Counted from the stretch's first letter, positions 1 to 14,256 are shown. The stretch: 64,000 nucleotides of DNA from Pseudomonadales bacterium (GCA_022825925.1 JAJDVW010000142.1:22696-86695); one strand, 5' to 3'. Made by a program: numbers and translations. The notes: generated by a model from the sequence alone, not told the origin.

Positions 1-193
1 GGGCGCTGCGGTCGCCGCCGCGCACCAGCGCCCGCACGGACCGCGGAGACCAGCTCGCGAGCGCCGCGAGCAGCCGTTCGTAGATCCCGGTGATGAAGGC
101 GATCGTGCCTCCGGACACGCCGGGAATCACTTCCACGATGCCCATCGCGAGACCGCGCACGAACACCCCGGGCGGTCCGTGCCTGGCGCTCAT
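1..193 (-). CDS. DUF368 membrane protein, N-terminal part (cut by window edge)
   Basis: Only the first 64 codons are in the window. The visible N-terminus contains G-L-A-M-G followed by [10 protein letters not shown] and a G-I-Y-E-R-L segment, which is the signature start of DUF368 polytopic membrane proteins. Members of this family have been linked to recycling of undecaprenyl phosphate across the cytoplasmic membrane (PopT); applying that role here is inference. The ATG overlaps the truD stop by four bases (ATGA), so the gene is probably translated in step with truD. The rest of the gene lies to the left of the window. Confidence 0.8.
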   Translation of the reverse strand, partial: MSARHGPPGVFVRGLAMGIVEVIPGVSGGTIAFITGIYERLLAALASWSPRSVRALVRGGDRSA

Positions 194-1175
194 GCCGCCG
201 CCCGCCCCGGTCCCACCGCGCCGCCGGCCGGGGCGCCCGGCGCGTCGCGGAACGTCCCTACCTCTCGCAGGACGCTCGTCGCGTAGACGCCCTTCGGGAG
301 GACGCACTCGAGAGTGAGGACGTCCTCATCCAGCGACCAGGAAACGTCGGCCGGTATCACCCGGAGCGGGCGCCGCTCCTGCCGGAGCCCGGCGTGTTCC
401 AGCGTGTCCGCGACATCGGGGAAGGCGCGGGCCGTCGCCGACTCGATCTCCAGCGCCGCGCCGCCGCTCGTGGGAGTCCCCCGGCCCCAGAGCGGCCCGG
501 ACGGCTCGCCCCCGAGCATGGCCTCGCCCGCAAGCGGCGTCTCCCAGGTGCCGTCCGCGACCCGGCGCCCGAGGACCTCGTTGAAGAGGAAGCTGCGCAG
601 GCTCGACAGGTGCAGTGCGCGGGTGAAGCGCGGGACGCGGGGACGGCCCGCGCCGGCCCACCGCCGGGCGGCCGCCACGTTGCCCCCGTCGGCGCCGAAG
701 CGCTGGGGGCCGAAATAGTTGGGCACGCCGCGGCGGGCGACCGCTCGAAGCTGCGTTTCGACATCACCCGAAACCGCGCGCACGCGGATCCGGAACCGGT
801 TCGAGCGCAGTTCGCCCCGGCGCAGCTTGCGTTGGTGCCAGGCCCGCCGCAGGACACAGAGTTCCGCACCGAGCGAATCGGCCTCGTCGCCCGGACCGCG
901 CACGCTGAACCATTGGCGCGTCACGGCATGCCGGTCCTTCATGCCGGCGTAGGACACGTCGCCGCGCGGTACGCCGAAGGCAGCGGCCAGCCGCCGGTGG
1001 GCCTCGCCGGTGGTGATTCCCCGCTTCTCGACGAACAGGTACAGGTGCTCGCCGGCGCCCGAGGGTTCGAACGCCAGGGTCTCGGTGACCTCGAAGTCCT
1101 CGGGGACGGCACGCAACGCACCGCCGGCTGCCGCCGCCCGGACGTCGGCCCTGGGCCAGCGCTCCGGCCAGGCGC

Positions 1176-1179
<4 letters not shown>
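190..1179 (-). CDS. truD: tRNA pseudouridine(13) synthase TruD
   Basis: TruD makes pseudouridine 13 in tRNAs. The 329-residue product has the N-terminal P-E-D-F-E-V segment and the [12 protein letters not shown] motif, whose Asp is catalytic in the family. It also has the N-Y-F-G-P-Q-R-F-G motif typical of TruD. The GTG start overlaps the ftsB TGA as GTGA. An upstream in-frame extension to about 1509 exists, but it runs through ftsB and does not look like protein. In many gammaproteobacteria ispD and ispF sit between ftsB and truD; here they are missing and the two genes overlap directly. Confidence 0.95.
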
Positions 1180-3661
<2,482 letters not shown>

Positions 3662-3689
3662 TCATTGGGCCAAGACGCCGCGCCGGGCG

Positions 3690-5441
<1,752 letters not shown>

Positions 5442-5481
5442 TTAGCAAATCGCTCTTGGAAGCTCAAACAAGAGGCGGCCC

Positions 5482-6705
5482 TCAGCGGCCCTCAGCGCCC
5501 GAGGCAGGGTTCCAATCCGGCCACCAGCCGTCCGGCACCGCCCGATCCTCGGCCACGGCGAGCCCCGGCACCGCGACGATGCCGGACTGGCCGCGGAGCA
5601 GCGGCCAGCGCGAGCGTCGCCACGGCGGAATGCCGGCTTCCCGGAACAGCGCCTTGAGCGTCTTGGTCACGCCCCTTCCCGCCGGCGTGACGCGTTCTCC
5701 CCCGCGCCGGTACGCGACGGCGCACGGCGCTCCCTCGGCAAGACCGCACGCCCCGCGCCGCCACACGATGCGTCCGTGCGGCAGCGCGATCGTCTCGCCC
5801 GCGCGTCCGCACACCGGCGCACCGGCCGGGGACCGGGGCGCATCGCGCTCCACCAGGTGCAGACGTCCACCGTGACGCCGGACGGTGCGGCCATCTGGCA
5901 ACGTCACCACCGGCGTTGCTCCCGGGCGCGCGGCGGCCTGGCGCAGCAACTCGTCCAGGCACCGTTCCGACACGGCGGCCCCCAACCAGCGGCGCAGCGT
6001 CGCGCGGTCGAGTCTCGCCACTGGAAGCGGCCCCCCGGCGGGCGCGACCGTCCATGCGCCGGCCGCAGCCGCCAGGGCCCGCGCCGCGCCGGGGTAGCGG
6101 ACCTCGAGACGCGGCAGGATCTCGTGGCGAATGAAGTTGCGGTCGTAGGCCGTGTCCGCGTTCGTCGCATCCTCCACCCACTCAAGCCCGTGCTCCCGCG
6201 CATACGCGCGGAGCGTCTCCTTGCGCAGGTCCAGCAGCGGTCGGAGCAGCGCTCCCTTCCCAAGGGGACGCTCCCGGGGCATGCCGACCGGCGCGCGTCC
6301 CGTCGCCAGTTGCCAGAGCACGGTTTCCGCCTGATCGTCGGCGTGATGGGCGAGCAGCAGCGACTCCCCTTGCCCCAGCGTCCGCGCCCAGGCCCGGTAG
6401 CGCGCCCATCGCGCCCCGGCCTCGACGTTGCCGGGCGGCACCGGCGCGGCGAGCGCCTGCAACGCGACTCCGAGCCGCGCCGCCACGGTACGGCAGTGCC
6501 GCTCCCAGCGCACCGCGTCCGGCTGCAGCCCGTGATTGACGTGCAGGGCGCGTACGCCGGCCCGGGCCGCGCGCGTCGCCACCGCGTGCAGCAGCACGGT
6601 CGAGTCGACCCCGCCGCTCCAGGCGACCGCGACGGCCGCCGCCGGCGGGACGGCCGCGACGGCCTCGCGCACCTCGAACGACGGTCCTGCCTGCTCCCGC
6701 CTCAC
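5482..6705 (-). CDS. tilS: tRNA(Ile)-lysidine synthetase
   Basis: TilS converts the wobble cytidine of tRNA-Ile(CAU) to lysidine using ATP and lysine. The 407-residue product has the PP-loop V-A-W-S-G-G-V-D-S-T near residue 25, H-V-N-H-G-L, the A-H-H-A-D-D-Q-A-E-T motif and R-P-L-L-D-L-R-K. A C-terminal domain ends with the K-T-L-K-A-L-F-R-E-A-G-I-P-P-W-R-R segment typical of TilS. The GTG start overlaps the dnaE stop (GTGA). In many relatives accA lies between dnaE and tilS; it is absent here. Confidence 0.95.
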   Translation of the reverse strand: MRREQAGPSFEVREAVAAVPPAAAVAVAWSGGVDSTVLLHAVATRAARAGVRALHVNHGLQPDAVRWERHCRTVAARLGVALQALAAPVPPGNVEAGARWARYRAWARTLGQGESLLLAHHADDQAETVLWQLATGRAPVGMPRERPLGKGALLRPLLDLRKETLRAYAREHGLEWVEDATNADTAYDRNFIRHEILPRLEVRYPGAARALAAAAGAWTVAPAGGPLPVARLDRATLRRWLGAAVSERCLDELLRQAAARPGATPVVTLPDGRTVRRHGGRLHLVERDAPRSPAGAPVCGRAGETIALPHGRIVWRRGACGLAEGAPCAVAYRRGGERVTPAGRGVTKTLKALFREAGIPPWRRSRWPLLRGQSGIVAVPGLAVAEDRAVPDGWWPDWNPASGAEGR

Positions 6706-9700
6706 GCCGGCGTGGGCTGGCCGGGGTAGACCACGCGGACGCTCCCCGCCCCGAAGGCGTTCCGCAGGCCGTGGAGGAGGTCGTCGCTCGGCGTGACCCG
6801 CCAACGCTCCCCCAGGCGCACCCGGCCGCTCGCGCCCCCGCAGCGGTATGTCACGGCGACCGGACAGCCCGCGCCGTTCGCCGCCCCGGTGCAGTGCGAC
6901 TCGAGCACGGTCTGCAGGCGGCCCCCGAAATCGCCACCGACGCCGTCGTCCGCCAGGGTAATCTCGAGCCGGCTCGCGAACCGCGCGCGCGCCTCCGCGA
7001 TCGTGTAGACCGCATCGGCGCGCAGCCGCTTGCCCCGGAAGTCGTCGTCCTGTACGACCCCCTCGACCACCAGCAGCGCGTCCTTGCGCAGCTTCGCCCG
7101 GTTCGCCAGGAACGTCTCGCCGAACACGCTGGCCTCGATGCGCGCGCTCCGGTCGTCCAGCTCCGCGAAGGCCATGCCGCCGCCGTTCGCGCCCGCACGC
7201 GTGCGCTGCGAGACGACCAGCCCCGCCACGAGCCGCCGCCCGCCGCCTGTCTCGAGATCGGCGATCCGCTGCGGGGAGAACTCCCGCAGTTCGGCGATGT
7301 AGTCGTCGATGGGGTGGCCCGTGAGGTACAGGCCGAGCGTCTCCTTCTCCGCGGCGAGACGGTCCCGCCGGCTCCAGGGCGGCGCCTCCGCGCCGCCCTG
7401 GAGCCCGGTCTGGGTCTTCACGCCCCCGAACATGTCGTGCACGCCGAGTTCCGCGTCGCGCGCCGCCTGCTCCGCACCCTGCAGGGCCGCCGGAACCTCG
7501 GCCGTCAGGCGGGCGCGCACCGCGTCCAGGGTCTCGCCGGGCTCCGCGAAACCGTCCATCGCCCCCGCGCGGACGAGGGCCTCGACGACCCGCTTGCCGG
7601 CGCGTCGCCCGTCGATCCGGGCGCAGAAGTCCCGCAGGTCCTGGAAGGGTCCGCCCGTTGCGCGTTCCGCCACAAGGGCCTCCACGGGTCCTGCGCCTAC
7701 CTCGCGGATGGCGCCGAGGCCGTAGAGGATGCCGTCCGGATCGTCGCCGCGGTTGCCGGCAGCGCCGTTGGCGCCGCGCGCCGGCGTGGTGACGGCGGCG
7801 GAGAACCGGTACGCGCTGCGGTTCACGTCCGGCGGGAGCAGGGTCAACCCCATGCTGCGCACTTCGTCCACGAGCGTCACGACCTTCTCGACGTTGCCCA
7901 TGTCGGCCGACAGCACGGCGGCCATGAACTCGGCCGGATAGTGCGTCTTGAGCCACGCCGTCTGGAAGCTCACGATCCCGTACGTGGTGGCGTGTCCCTT
8001 GACGAACGCGTACCCGGCGAACTTCTCCATCTGGTCGAAGATGCCGCTCGCGAGTTCCGGGGCGACGCCGCGCTCCCGCGCCCCGTCCATGAACTCGGAC
8101 CGCACGCGGGCCATCTCGTCGGGCTTCTTCTTGCCCATCGCGCGCCGCAGCAGGTCCGCCTGGCCGAGGGTGAATCCCGCCAGCGACTGCGCCGCGCTCA
8201 TCACCTGCTCCTGGTAGAGCATGACGCCGTACGTCCCCTTCAGCGCGGCCTCCAGGAGCGGATGCGGGTACTCCACCCGCGCCCGGCCATGCTTGCGCCG
8301 GATGTAGTCGTCCATGGCGCCGGACTGCATCGGACCCGGTCGGTACAGCGCGACCAGCGCGATGATGTCGTTGATGTTGTCGGGCTGGAGGTTCCTGATG
8401 AGTTCCTTCATGCCCGAGCTTTCGAGCTGGAACACCGCCGTGGTCGCGGCGCTCCGCAGCAGTTCGAACGTCGGCTCGTCGTCGAACGCGATCGCGTCGA
8501 TGTCGACCGGCGCCGCGCCGGCCCCCGCGCGCCGCTCGTTCACGGCCCGCACGGCCCAGTCGATGATCGTGAGGGTCTTGAGGCCCAGGAAGTCGAATTT
8601 GACGAGCCCGACGCGTTCGACGTCGTCCTTGTCGAACTGCGACACGGCGCCGCCGCTCGCGTCGTCGGCGTACAGCGGCACGAACTCGGTCAGCGCGGAC
8701 GGCGCGATGACCACGCCCCCGGCGTGGCGGCCGACGTTGCGGACGATCCCCTCGAGCCGGTACGCCATGTCGACGATCTCGGCGGCGTCCTCGTTCTCGT
8801 CGATGAACTGCGCGAGGTCGGGTTCGCGGGCCACGGCCGTGGCGAGGGTCATGCCCACCTCGAACGGGATCATCTTGGCGATCCGGTCGCCGAGGCCATA
8901 CGGCTTGCCCTGCACGCGGGTCACGTCCCGCACCACCGCGCGGGCCGCCATCGTTCCGAAGGTCACGATCTGGCTCACGGCGTCGCGGCCGTACCGCTCC
9001 GCCACGTGGTTGATGACGGAGTCGCGTCCCTCCATGCAGAAGTCGATGTCGAAGTCCGGCATCGACACCCGTTCGGGATTCAGAAAGCGCTCGAAAATGA
9101 GGTCGTAAGCAATCGGGTCTACGTTGGTTATGCCCAACGCCCACGCGACGAGGGAACCCGACCCGGACCCACGCCCCGGACCCACGGGCACGCCGTGTTC
9201 CCGCGCCCAGGTCACGAACTCGGCGACGATCAGGTAGTACCCCGAGAAGCCCATCTGACGGATGACGCCGAGCTCGTAGGCGAGGCGTTCGTCGTACACC
9301 GAGCCGCCGGCGGACCCGTTCAGCTTGGCCTCGAGTCCCGCGGCGGCGGACCGGTCGAGGTGCTCCTCCAGCGACACCCCGTCGGGGACGGGGAAGGCCG
9401 GCAGGTGATACGTGCCGAGCTCGAGGTCGAAATTGCAGCGCGTGGCTATCTCGACGGAGTTCTCGAGCGCTTCCGGCAGGTCCGCGAACAGTTCCGTCAT
9501 GGCGGCCGCGGGCCGCAGGTACTGCTGCCCGCTGTAGCGGCGCGGCCGCCGCGGGTCCTCCAGCGTGCGTCCTTCCTGGATGCAGACGCGGGTCTCGTGC
9601 GCCTCGAAGTCGTCGGCATCCAGGAAACACACGTCGTTGGTGGCGACCACCGGGAATCCGCCGCGCGTCGCGAGTTTCACGGCCGCGGCGAGGTAGCGGT

Positions 9701-10217
9701 CCTCTTCCGGCCGTCCCGTGCGGCGCACCTCCAGGTAGAAGCGGTCCCCGAAGGCGCTTCTCCACTCCTCCGCCAGGCACGCGGCGCGCTCGGCGCCGCC
9801 CGCGAGGAGCGCGCGGCCCACGTCGCCCTCGCCGGCGCCCGAAAGTGCGATCAGCCCGCGCGCGGCCTCCAGGATCCACTCCCGTTCCGCCACGCCCGCC
9901 CGGCCGCCGCCGGCGTGCACGCGGCTGATCAGCCTGAGCAGCCCGGCATAGCCGTCCGTCGACGTGGCCAGGAGCAGGCAGCGGTCGACGCCGTCGTCGG
10001 GACTCCGGTAGCGCATGTCCGCGCCCACGAGGGGCTTCACCCCCGCGGACTGGCACGCTTCGTAGAACTTCACCAGGCCGAACAGGTTGGCGCGGTCGGT
10101 CACGGCCACCGCCGGCATCCCGAGTTCGGCGGAGCGGCGCACGAGGTCGGGGACACGGATCAGCCCGTCGCTGATCGAGTACTCGGTGTGCACGGAGAGG
10201 TGTACGAACCCCGTCAT
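6702..10217 (-). CDS. dnaE: DNA polymerase III alpha subunit
   Basis: This is the replicative polymerase subunit; 1171 residues is normal for DnaE1. The order is an N-terminal PHP domain (F-V-H-L-S-V-H-T-E-Y-S), then the polymerase core with G-P-G-R-G-S-G-S-G-S-L-V-A-W and the catalytic aspartates in P-D-F-D-I-D-F. After it come M-Y-Q-E-Q-V and K-G-H-A-T-T-Y, a helix-hairpin-helix region, and a C-terminal OB fold containing R-T-R-A-G-A-N-G-G-G-M-A-F. The stop is coupled to tilS. rnhB ends 13 nt upstream, matching the lpxB-rnhB-dnaE order of gammaproteobacteria. Confidence 0.98.
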   Translation of the reverse strand: MTGFVHLSVHTEYSISDGLIRVPDLVRRSAELGMPAVAVTDRANLFGLVKFYEACQSAGVKPLVGADMRYRSPDDGVDRCLLLATSTDGYAGLLRLISRVHAGGGRAGVAEREWILEAARGLIALSGAGEGDVGRALLAGGAERAACLAEEWRSAFGDRFYLEVRRTGRPEEDRYLAAAVKLATRGGFPVVATNDVCFLDADDFEAHETRVCIQEGRTLEDPRRPRRYSGQQYLRPAAAMTELFADLPEALENSVEIATRCNFDLELGTYHLPAFPVPDGVSLEEHLDRSAAAGLEAKLNGSAGGSVYDERLAYELGVIRQMGFSGYYLIVAEFVTWAREHGVPVGPGRGSGSGSLVAWALGITNVDPIAYDLIFERFLNPERVSMPDFDIDFCMEGRDSVINHVAERYGRDAVSQIVTFGTMAARAVVRDVTRVQGKPYGLGDRIAKMIPFEVGMTLATAVAREPDLAQFIDENEDAAEIVDMAYRLEGIVRNVGRHAGGVVIAPSALTEFVPLYADDASGGAVSQFDKDDVERVGLVKFDFLGLKTLTIIDWAVRAVNERRAGAGAAPVDIDAIAFDDEPTFELLRSAATTAVFQLESSGMKELIRNLQPDNINDIIALVALYRPGPMQSGAMDDYIRRKHGRARVEYPHPLLEAALKGTYGVMLYQEQVMSAAQSLAGFTLGQADLLRRAMGKKKPDEMARVRSEFMDGARERGVAPELASGIFDQMEKFAGYAFVKGHATTYGIVSFQTAWLKTHYPAEFMAAVLSADMGNVEKVVTLVDEVRSMGLTLLPPDVNRSAYRFSAAVTTPARGANGAAGNRGDDPDGILYGLGAIREVGAGPVEALVAERATGGPFQDLRDFCARIDGRRAGKRVVEALVRAGAMDGFAEPGETLDAVRARLTAEVPAALQGAEQAARDAELGVHDMFGGVKTQTGLQGGAEAPPWSRRDRLAAEKETLGLYLTGHPIDDYIAELREFSPQRIADLETGGGRRLVAGLVVSQRTRAGANGGGMAFAELDDRSARIEASVFGETFLANRAKLRKDALLVVEGVVQDDDFRGKRLRADAVYTIAEARARFASRLEITLADDGVGGDFGGRLQTVLESHCTGAANGAGCPVAVTYRCGGASGRVRLGERWRVTPSDDLLHGLRNAFGAGSVRVVYPGQPTPA

Positions 10218-10230
10218 GGCCCTGACTCCG

Positions 10231-10905
10231 TCATGGCCCCGACTCCGGCGCCGCAGGGCGGCGCCACCCCAGTTCGAGCTGATCCTCCTCCAGCGCCCGC
10301 AGGCACGAGCGGATCGGCGCGAAGCTCCGGCGGTGGACGGGCGTCGGGCCCCACCGGTCGAGGGCGTAGAGGTGCGCCGCGGTCGCGTAGCCCTTGTGCT
10401 TCTCGAAGCCGTAGTTGCCGTACCGCTCCGCCAGCGCGCACATCTCCGCGTCCCGCTCGACCTTGGCGAGGATCGACGCCGCGCCGATGGCCGCGAGCCG
10501 CGCGTCCCCGCCCACGACGGTGACCGTCGCGCACGGCAGCGCCGGCGCCAGGTTCCCGTCCACGTAGGCGACGTCCGGGCGGATCGCGAGCCCCACGACC
10601 GCCCGGTGCATGGCGAGCAGCGTGGCGCCGAGCACGTTGAGCCGGTCCACCTCCTCGACCTCCGCGCGCCCGAGCGCCCAAGCGCGCGCCCCGCACCGGA
10701 TCTCCTCCGCCAGTTCCTCCCGGCGTTTCGCGGAAAGCACCTTGGAGTCCGCGACGCCTTCGATCGGACGGGCGCGATCCAGGACCACGGCCGCCGCGAC
10801 CACCGGCCCCGCCAGCGGTCCCCGGCCGACCTCGTCGACCCCGGCCGCCACCGTACCGTTCCCGATCCGTTCCGGGGCCTCGAGCAGGGACACGGGGTTC
10901 AGCAT
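10231..10905 (-). CDS. rnhB: Ribonuclease HII
   Basis: RNase HII cuts the RNA strand of RNA-DNA hybrids and removes misincorporated ribonucleotides. The 224-residue product contains [16 protein letters not shown] with the catalytic Asp-Glu pair, the D-S-K-V-L-S motif, Y-V-D-G-N (third acidic residue) and [10 protein letters not shown]. Its ATG lies inside the end of lpxB (ATGCTGA, 7-nt overlap), so the two are translationally linked. The C-terminus is slightly longer than the core fold and ends just before dnaE. Confidence 0.96.
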   Translation of the reverse strand: MLNPVSLLEAPERIGNGTVAAGVDEVGRGPLAGPVVAAAVVLDRARPIEGVADSKVLSAKRREELAEEIRCGARAWALGRAEVEEVDRLNVLGATLLAMHRAVVGLAIRPDVAYVDGNLAPALPCATVTVVGGDARLAAIGAASILAKVERDAEMCALAERYGNYGFEKHKGYATAAHLYALDRWGPTPVHRRSFAPIRSCLRALEEDQLELGWRRPAAPESGP

Positions 10906-12050
10906 CGGGTCACCAGGGAGAGGACCGTGCGCGCGGCGTTCTCGGAAGCCCCGAGCCGCAGGTTGGCATGCTGCCGCTCGAACTCCCCGAAGTACTCGGG
11001 GTCCCGTCGCGCCCGGGTGATCTCGCCCAGCAAGGCGTCGGCCAGCACGTCGGGCCGGGCGTCGTCCTGCAGCAGTTCCGGAACGAGGCGACGGCCGCTC
11101 AGGATGTTCGGCAACGCGACGAACTCCGAGCGCTTGAGCGCCTTGACGATGCGGTACGTCACCGCCCCGAGCCGGTAGGTCACGGCCATCGGTCGACGCA
11201 GCAGCATCGCCTCCAGCGTCCCGGTCCCCGACTTCACCAGCACGCCGTCCGAGGCCGCGAGCACGGTCCTCGCGTTACCATCCGCGAGACGCACGTCCAG
11301 TCCGTCGAACGCCCGGCGGCGTGCCTCCAGGGCATCCCGTATCCGCCGGTTCGCGCACGGCACGACGAAAGCGCATGGCCGCAGCGACTCGGCCAGGCGC
11401 ACCGCCGTGCGCAGAAACGTGTCCGCCATCATGTCGATCTCCGACATGCGGCTGCCCGGGAGTAGCGCGATGACGGTGACGTCGTCCGGCAGCGCGAGCT
11501 CGGCGCGGGCCGCCCGGCGTCCCTCCGCCCCACCGTCCCCAGGGGCGATCTCGTCCGCGAACGGATGGCCCACGAACACCGCCCGTACGCCGCGATCCTC
11601 GTAGAGCGCGGGCTCGAACGGAAAGAGCGCCATGACGACGTCGGTGGACCGGCCGATCTTCTTCACGCGCCCGCGCCGCCAAGCGTAGACCGAGGGGCTG
11701 ACGTAGTGCGCGGTCGGGATTCCGCACCGCTTGACGCGGCGCTCGAGCAGCAGGTTGAAGACGTTGAAGTCGACGCCGACGACGACGTCCATCGGCGTCC
11801 GGGTGAAGTGACCGACCAGGTCGGTCAGGGTGCGAAACAGGTCCGGCAGGCGCTTCAGGGGGTCGACGAAGCCATTGACGTTGAAGCAAGACATGTCGGC
11901 GCGGGGCAACAGGCCCTCGGCCAGCATCCTTTCGCCCCCCACGCCGGTGAATTCGACGTCCGGTACGTGCCGCCGCGTAGCGCGCATCAGACCACTGCCC
12001 AGCGCATCTCCCGATGACTCGCCGGCAACGATGCCGATGCGCAGCGGCAC
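10899..12050 (-). CDS. lpxB: Lipid-A-disaccharide synthase
   Basis: LpxB joins UDP-2,3-diacylglucosamine and lipid X to form the lipid A disaccharide at the inner membrane. The 383-residue protein starts with [11 protein letters not shown] and has F-T-G-V-G-G-E-R-M. It continues with [19 protein letters not shown] and the late [10 protein letters not shown] and K-S-G-T-G-T-L-E segments of the GT19 family. lpxA/fabZ, usually just upstream, are not in the 138-nt gap before it, so lpxB heads this run. Confidence 0.96.
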   Translation of the reverse strand: MPLRIGIVAGESSGDALGSGLMRATRRHVPDVEFTGVGGERMLAEGLLPRADMSCFNVNGFVDPLKRLPDLFRTLTDLVGHFTRTPMDVVVGVDFNVFNLLLERRVKRCGIPTAHYVSPSVYAWRRGRVKKIGRSTDVVMALFPFEPALYEDRGVRAVFVGHPFADEIAPGDGGAEGRRAARAELALPDDVTVIALLPGSRMSEIDMMADTFLRTAVRLAESLRPCAFVVPCANRRIRDALEARRRAFDGLDVRLADGNARTVLAASDGVLVKSGTGTLEAMLLRRPMAVTYRLGAVTYRIVKALKRSEFVALPNILSGRRLVPELLQDDARPDVLADALLGEITRARRDPEYFGEFERQHANLRLGASENAARTVLSLVTRC

Positions 12051-12188
12051 GGAACGCTACTGTCGATTCGGCTTCATGGACGCCACGGGATCATAGCCCC
12101 CGGTGCGCGAAACGCAAGGCCGGCCTGCCTCCCGTCAGTCTCCCGTCAGGCATCGAGGGCCTCGTCAGAGGCGTCGGCGGAGGGCTCC

Positions 12189-13373
12189 TCAGAGGACCTC
12201 GTCGGAGCCGCGCCGGCGCGAGCCGTGGCGGACGGCAGTCCCCTCCGCCCGAAAGACATAACGCGCCGCGAGGGCGAAGTTCAAGATCGCCCCGAGCCCG
12301 ACGCCCGCCACCAGGGCCACCCAGCGGTGCGCGTCGAACCACGCCAGGAAAGTCGTAAGCCCGGCGTACCCTCCAGCATTCGCGATCAGGCCCGTGAGGC
12401 TCGCGAGGACGAAGCGACCCCACTGCGGGACGCGGCGATCCGGCGGAAAGTCGCCGAAGGTGACCCTGCGGTTCGCGAACCAGTTCCACGTCACCGCCGG
12501 CCAGAAGGAGATGCCGCGGGCCAGACGATGGTCCAGTCCGACCCACTGGAGGACCACGTAGCAGGCTACGTCCAGCACGAAGCCGCTCGCTCCCACGGCC
12601 CCGAAGACGGCGAGACGCCGAGCCAGGCGGCCAAGGCGCCCTTGCCCGCTCCCCCGCCGCGCCCGGAACGCGTAGAGTCGCGCGAGCTGCCCGAGGTATG
12701 CGGCGAGAACCCGCAGGTTCATCTTGCTCGCGCCCGTGCTCCGGTCACGAAAGTCGATCGGCACCTCCGCGACGCGCAGGCGGCCCCGCACCATCAGTTC
12801 GAGCGCGATCTTGTAGCCCCCCGGGCGCAGCCGGTCCGCGGCGGGCAGGATGCGGCGATCCACGGCGAAGAAGCCCGAGAGCGGGTCGCCGCACGAGACG
12901 AGCGGACGCGCGAGCGCGGTGGCCAGACGCGAGCCCAGGAGCCGGGGCGGACTCCACGACGGATCGACGGAGCCGCCCGCGCCGTAGCGGCTGCCGAGCG
13001 CCAGTTCCGCGCCGGCGTCGAGCGCCGCGAGCAGCCGCGGAATGCGCTCCGGCGGGTGCGACAGGTCGGCGTCCATCACGACGATCCTGTCGAACCGGGC
13101 GAGCCGGATGCCGAGCAGCACCGAGCGCGAGAGGTCGCGCGCGACGCCCGTGCGCACATGCAGCCGCACGGGGGCCGTGCGCGCCAGCTCGCCAACGATG
13201 CGCTCCGTGCCGTCGTCCGAGTCGTCGTCGACCAGGAGCAGTTCCCATTCCCACCCGCAACCGGCGAGCGCGCTCACCAGCCGCTCCACCAGCGCGGCAA
13301 GCCCCGCCGCCTCCCGGAACGTGGGGACGACGACCGACACCGCCTCGACGCGGGCCGGCGGCGAACCTCTCAT
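12189..13373 (-). CDS. Dolichol-phosphate-mannosyltransferase-like GT2 fused to GtrA membrane domain
   Basis: This is a 394-residue two-domain protein. Residues of about 10-240 are a GT2 glycosyltransferase fold, with V-S-V-V-V-P-T-F-R-E at the N-terminus, L-L-V-D-D-D-S-D-D-G-T, the V-M-D-A-D-L-S-H-P motif (metal-binding DxD) and later S-T-G-A-S-K-M-N, as in DPM1-like enzymes. Residues of about 260-380 form a GtrA-like domain with four hydrophobic helices. Such fusions transfer a sugar to a polyprenyl phosphate and help carry the lipid-linked sugar across the membrane; the sugar is unknown. ATG at 13371 is preferred over a longer low-complexity extension. Confidence 0.9.
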   Translation of the reverse strand: MRGSPPARVEAVSVVVPTFREAAGLAALVERLVSALAGCGWEWELLLVDDDSDDGTERIVGELARTAPVRLHVRTGVARDLSRSVLLGIRLARFDRIVVMDADLSHPPERIPRLLAALDAGAELALGSRYGAGGSVDPSWSPPRLLGSRLATALARPLVSCGDPLSGFFAVDRRILPAADRLRPGGYKIALELMVRGRLRVAEVPIDFRDRSTGASKMNLRVLAAYLGQLARLYAFRARRGSGQGRLGRLARRLAVFGAVGASGFVLDVACYVVLQWVGLDHRLARGISFWPAVTWNWFANRRVTFGDFPPDRRVPQWGRFVLASLTGLIANAGGYAGLTTFLAWFDAHRWVALVAGVGLGAILNFALAARYVFRAEGTAVRHGSRRRGSDEVL

Positions 13374-13731
13374 CCGTTGTCTCCGTCCCCGGACGGAGTG
13401 GCGCGCGGACACCGGGGGCGACCGCGCCGGCTTCAGGCGGCCCGGTTGTGAGCGACCGCCTCGCCGAGGCCCTCCGGCAGACCTCCCAGGTGGACCAGCC
13501 GCTCTCCAGGTCCGGCCCGACCGGCTTCGACTCGCTCGAGGCGAGTGGCGCGTTGCCGGAGATCCTGTCCCAAGGATCGCTGTCCGCTCAATGCCGGCCC
13601 GGCGATGGCAACGCCAACGACAGGACCGGCGATCGGTTCCGGTCACTTGGGCGGCGGCCCATCACGGTCGCCGGCCTGCAAACTGGCCACATGGCGCAGG
13701 TTCCGGCGTACTTTCCGTCACGCTAGAGCAT
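13374..13731. other. Intergenic stretch, no recognised gene
   Basis: About 360 bases separate the glycosyltransferase start from the end of the coiled-coil gene. A plus-strand open frame from a GTG at about 13449 to the TAG at 13724-13726 (92 codons) exists, but its translation resembles nothing I know and it lacks a clear ribosome-binding site. I see no RNA gene or terminator here. The stretch should contain the promoter for the minus-strand glycosyltransferase gene. Confidence 0.4.
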
Positions 13732-14256
13732 TCACAGCAACTTGACCAGGGCGACGATCAGGCCGCCCTGGGCGATCAGGGCCCCGATCATCCACTTGAG
13801 AAGCTCGGCCTTCACCACCGCGATGTCCGTCCTGACGTCCGCGATGTCCTTCTCGACCGCCGCCTTGACCCCCGCGATGTCCTCCTGGACCGCCGCGATG
13901 TCCTTCTCGACCGCCGCCTTGACCGCCGCGATGTCCTTCTCGACCGCCGCCTTGACCGCCGCGATGTCCTCCTGGACCGCCGCCTTGACCGCCGCGATGT
14001 CCTTCTCGACCGCCGCCTTGACCGCCGCGATGTCCTTCTCGACCGCCGCCTTGACCGCCGCGATGTCCTTCTCGACCGCCGCCTTGACCGCCGCGATGTC
14101 CCTCTGGACCGCCCCGATGTCGGCCTTGGTAGCCAGATTGGCGTTGAGCAGGGCGACCTGTTCGTCCGCCAGTGTCTCGGCCTGCTGCTCGGTGAAGCCG
14201 CAGCCGGTCAGGCGTTTGACGAAACGGTGGGTGTCGAAGGCAATGGCCTCGGTCAT
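13732..14256 (-). CDS. DUF1640-like coiled-coil protein with 11-residue repeats
   Basis: This 174-residue protein starts with A-F-D-T-H-R-F-V-K-R-L and G-F-T-E-Q-Q-A-E-T-L-A, the usual N-terminus of DUF1640/MCUR1-like coiled-coil proteins. A long central segment repeats the unit E-K-D-I-A-A-V-K-A-A-V with small changes, an 11-residue (hendecad) coiled-coil period. It ends with one hydrophobic helix (about residues 150-172, W-M-I-G-A-L-I-A-Q-G-G-L-I-V-A-L), probably a membrane anchor. The bacterial function of the family is unknown. ATG at 14256 with GGAGCCC ahead is chosen over TTG at 14265. Confidence 0.85.
   Translation of the reverse strand: MTEAIAFDTHRFVKRLTGCGFTEQQAETLADEQVALLNANLATKADIGAVQRDIAAVKAAVEKDIAAVKAAVEKDIAAVKAAVEKDIAAVKAAVQEDIAAVKAAVEKDIAAVKAAVEKDIAAVQEDIAGVKAAVEKDIADVRTDIAVVKAELLKWMIGALIAQGGLIVALVKLL
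13850..14105. repeat. In-frame 33-bp tandem repeat
   Basis: About seven to eight copies of a 33-bp unit (core GATGTCCTTCTCGACCGCC on the plus strand) lie head to tail inside the coiled-coil gene. Each copy encodes one 11-residue turn, and copies differ by only a few bases (for example CTTCTCGACC versus CTCCTGGACC). The near identity at DNA level suggests recent expansion by slippage or unequal recombination, so copy number may vary between strains. Confidence 0.85.

Noticed and set aside
6771..10523. A 1250-codon open frame on the plus strand opposite dnaE
   Set aside because: It is antisense to a full DnaE protein, has His/Arg/Ala-rich low-complexity sequence and no motif; it is a by-product of high GC.
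13449..13726. A 92-codon plus-strand open frame from a GTG
   Set aside because: There is no clear ribosome-binding site and no recognisable family or hydrophobic pattern; kept only as a note in the intergenic entry.
13850..14105. Regular 33-bp repeats considered as a CRISPR array
   Set aside because: There are no unique spacers; repeats are contiguous and in frame with the coiled-coil protein.
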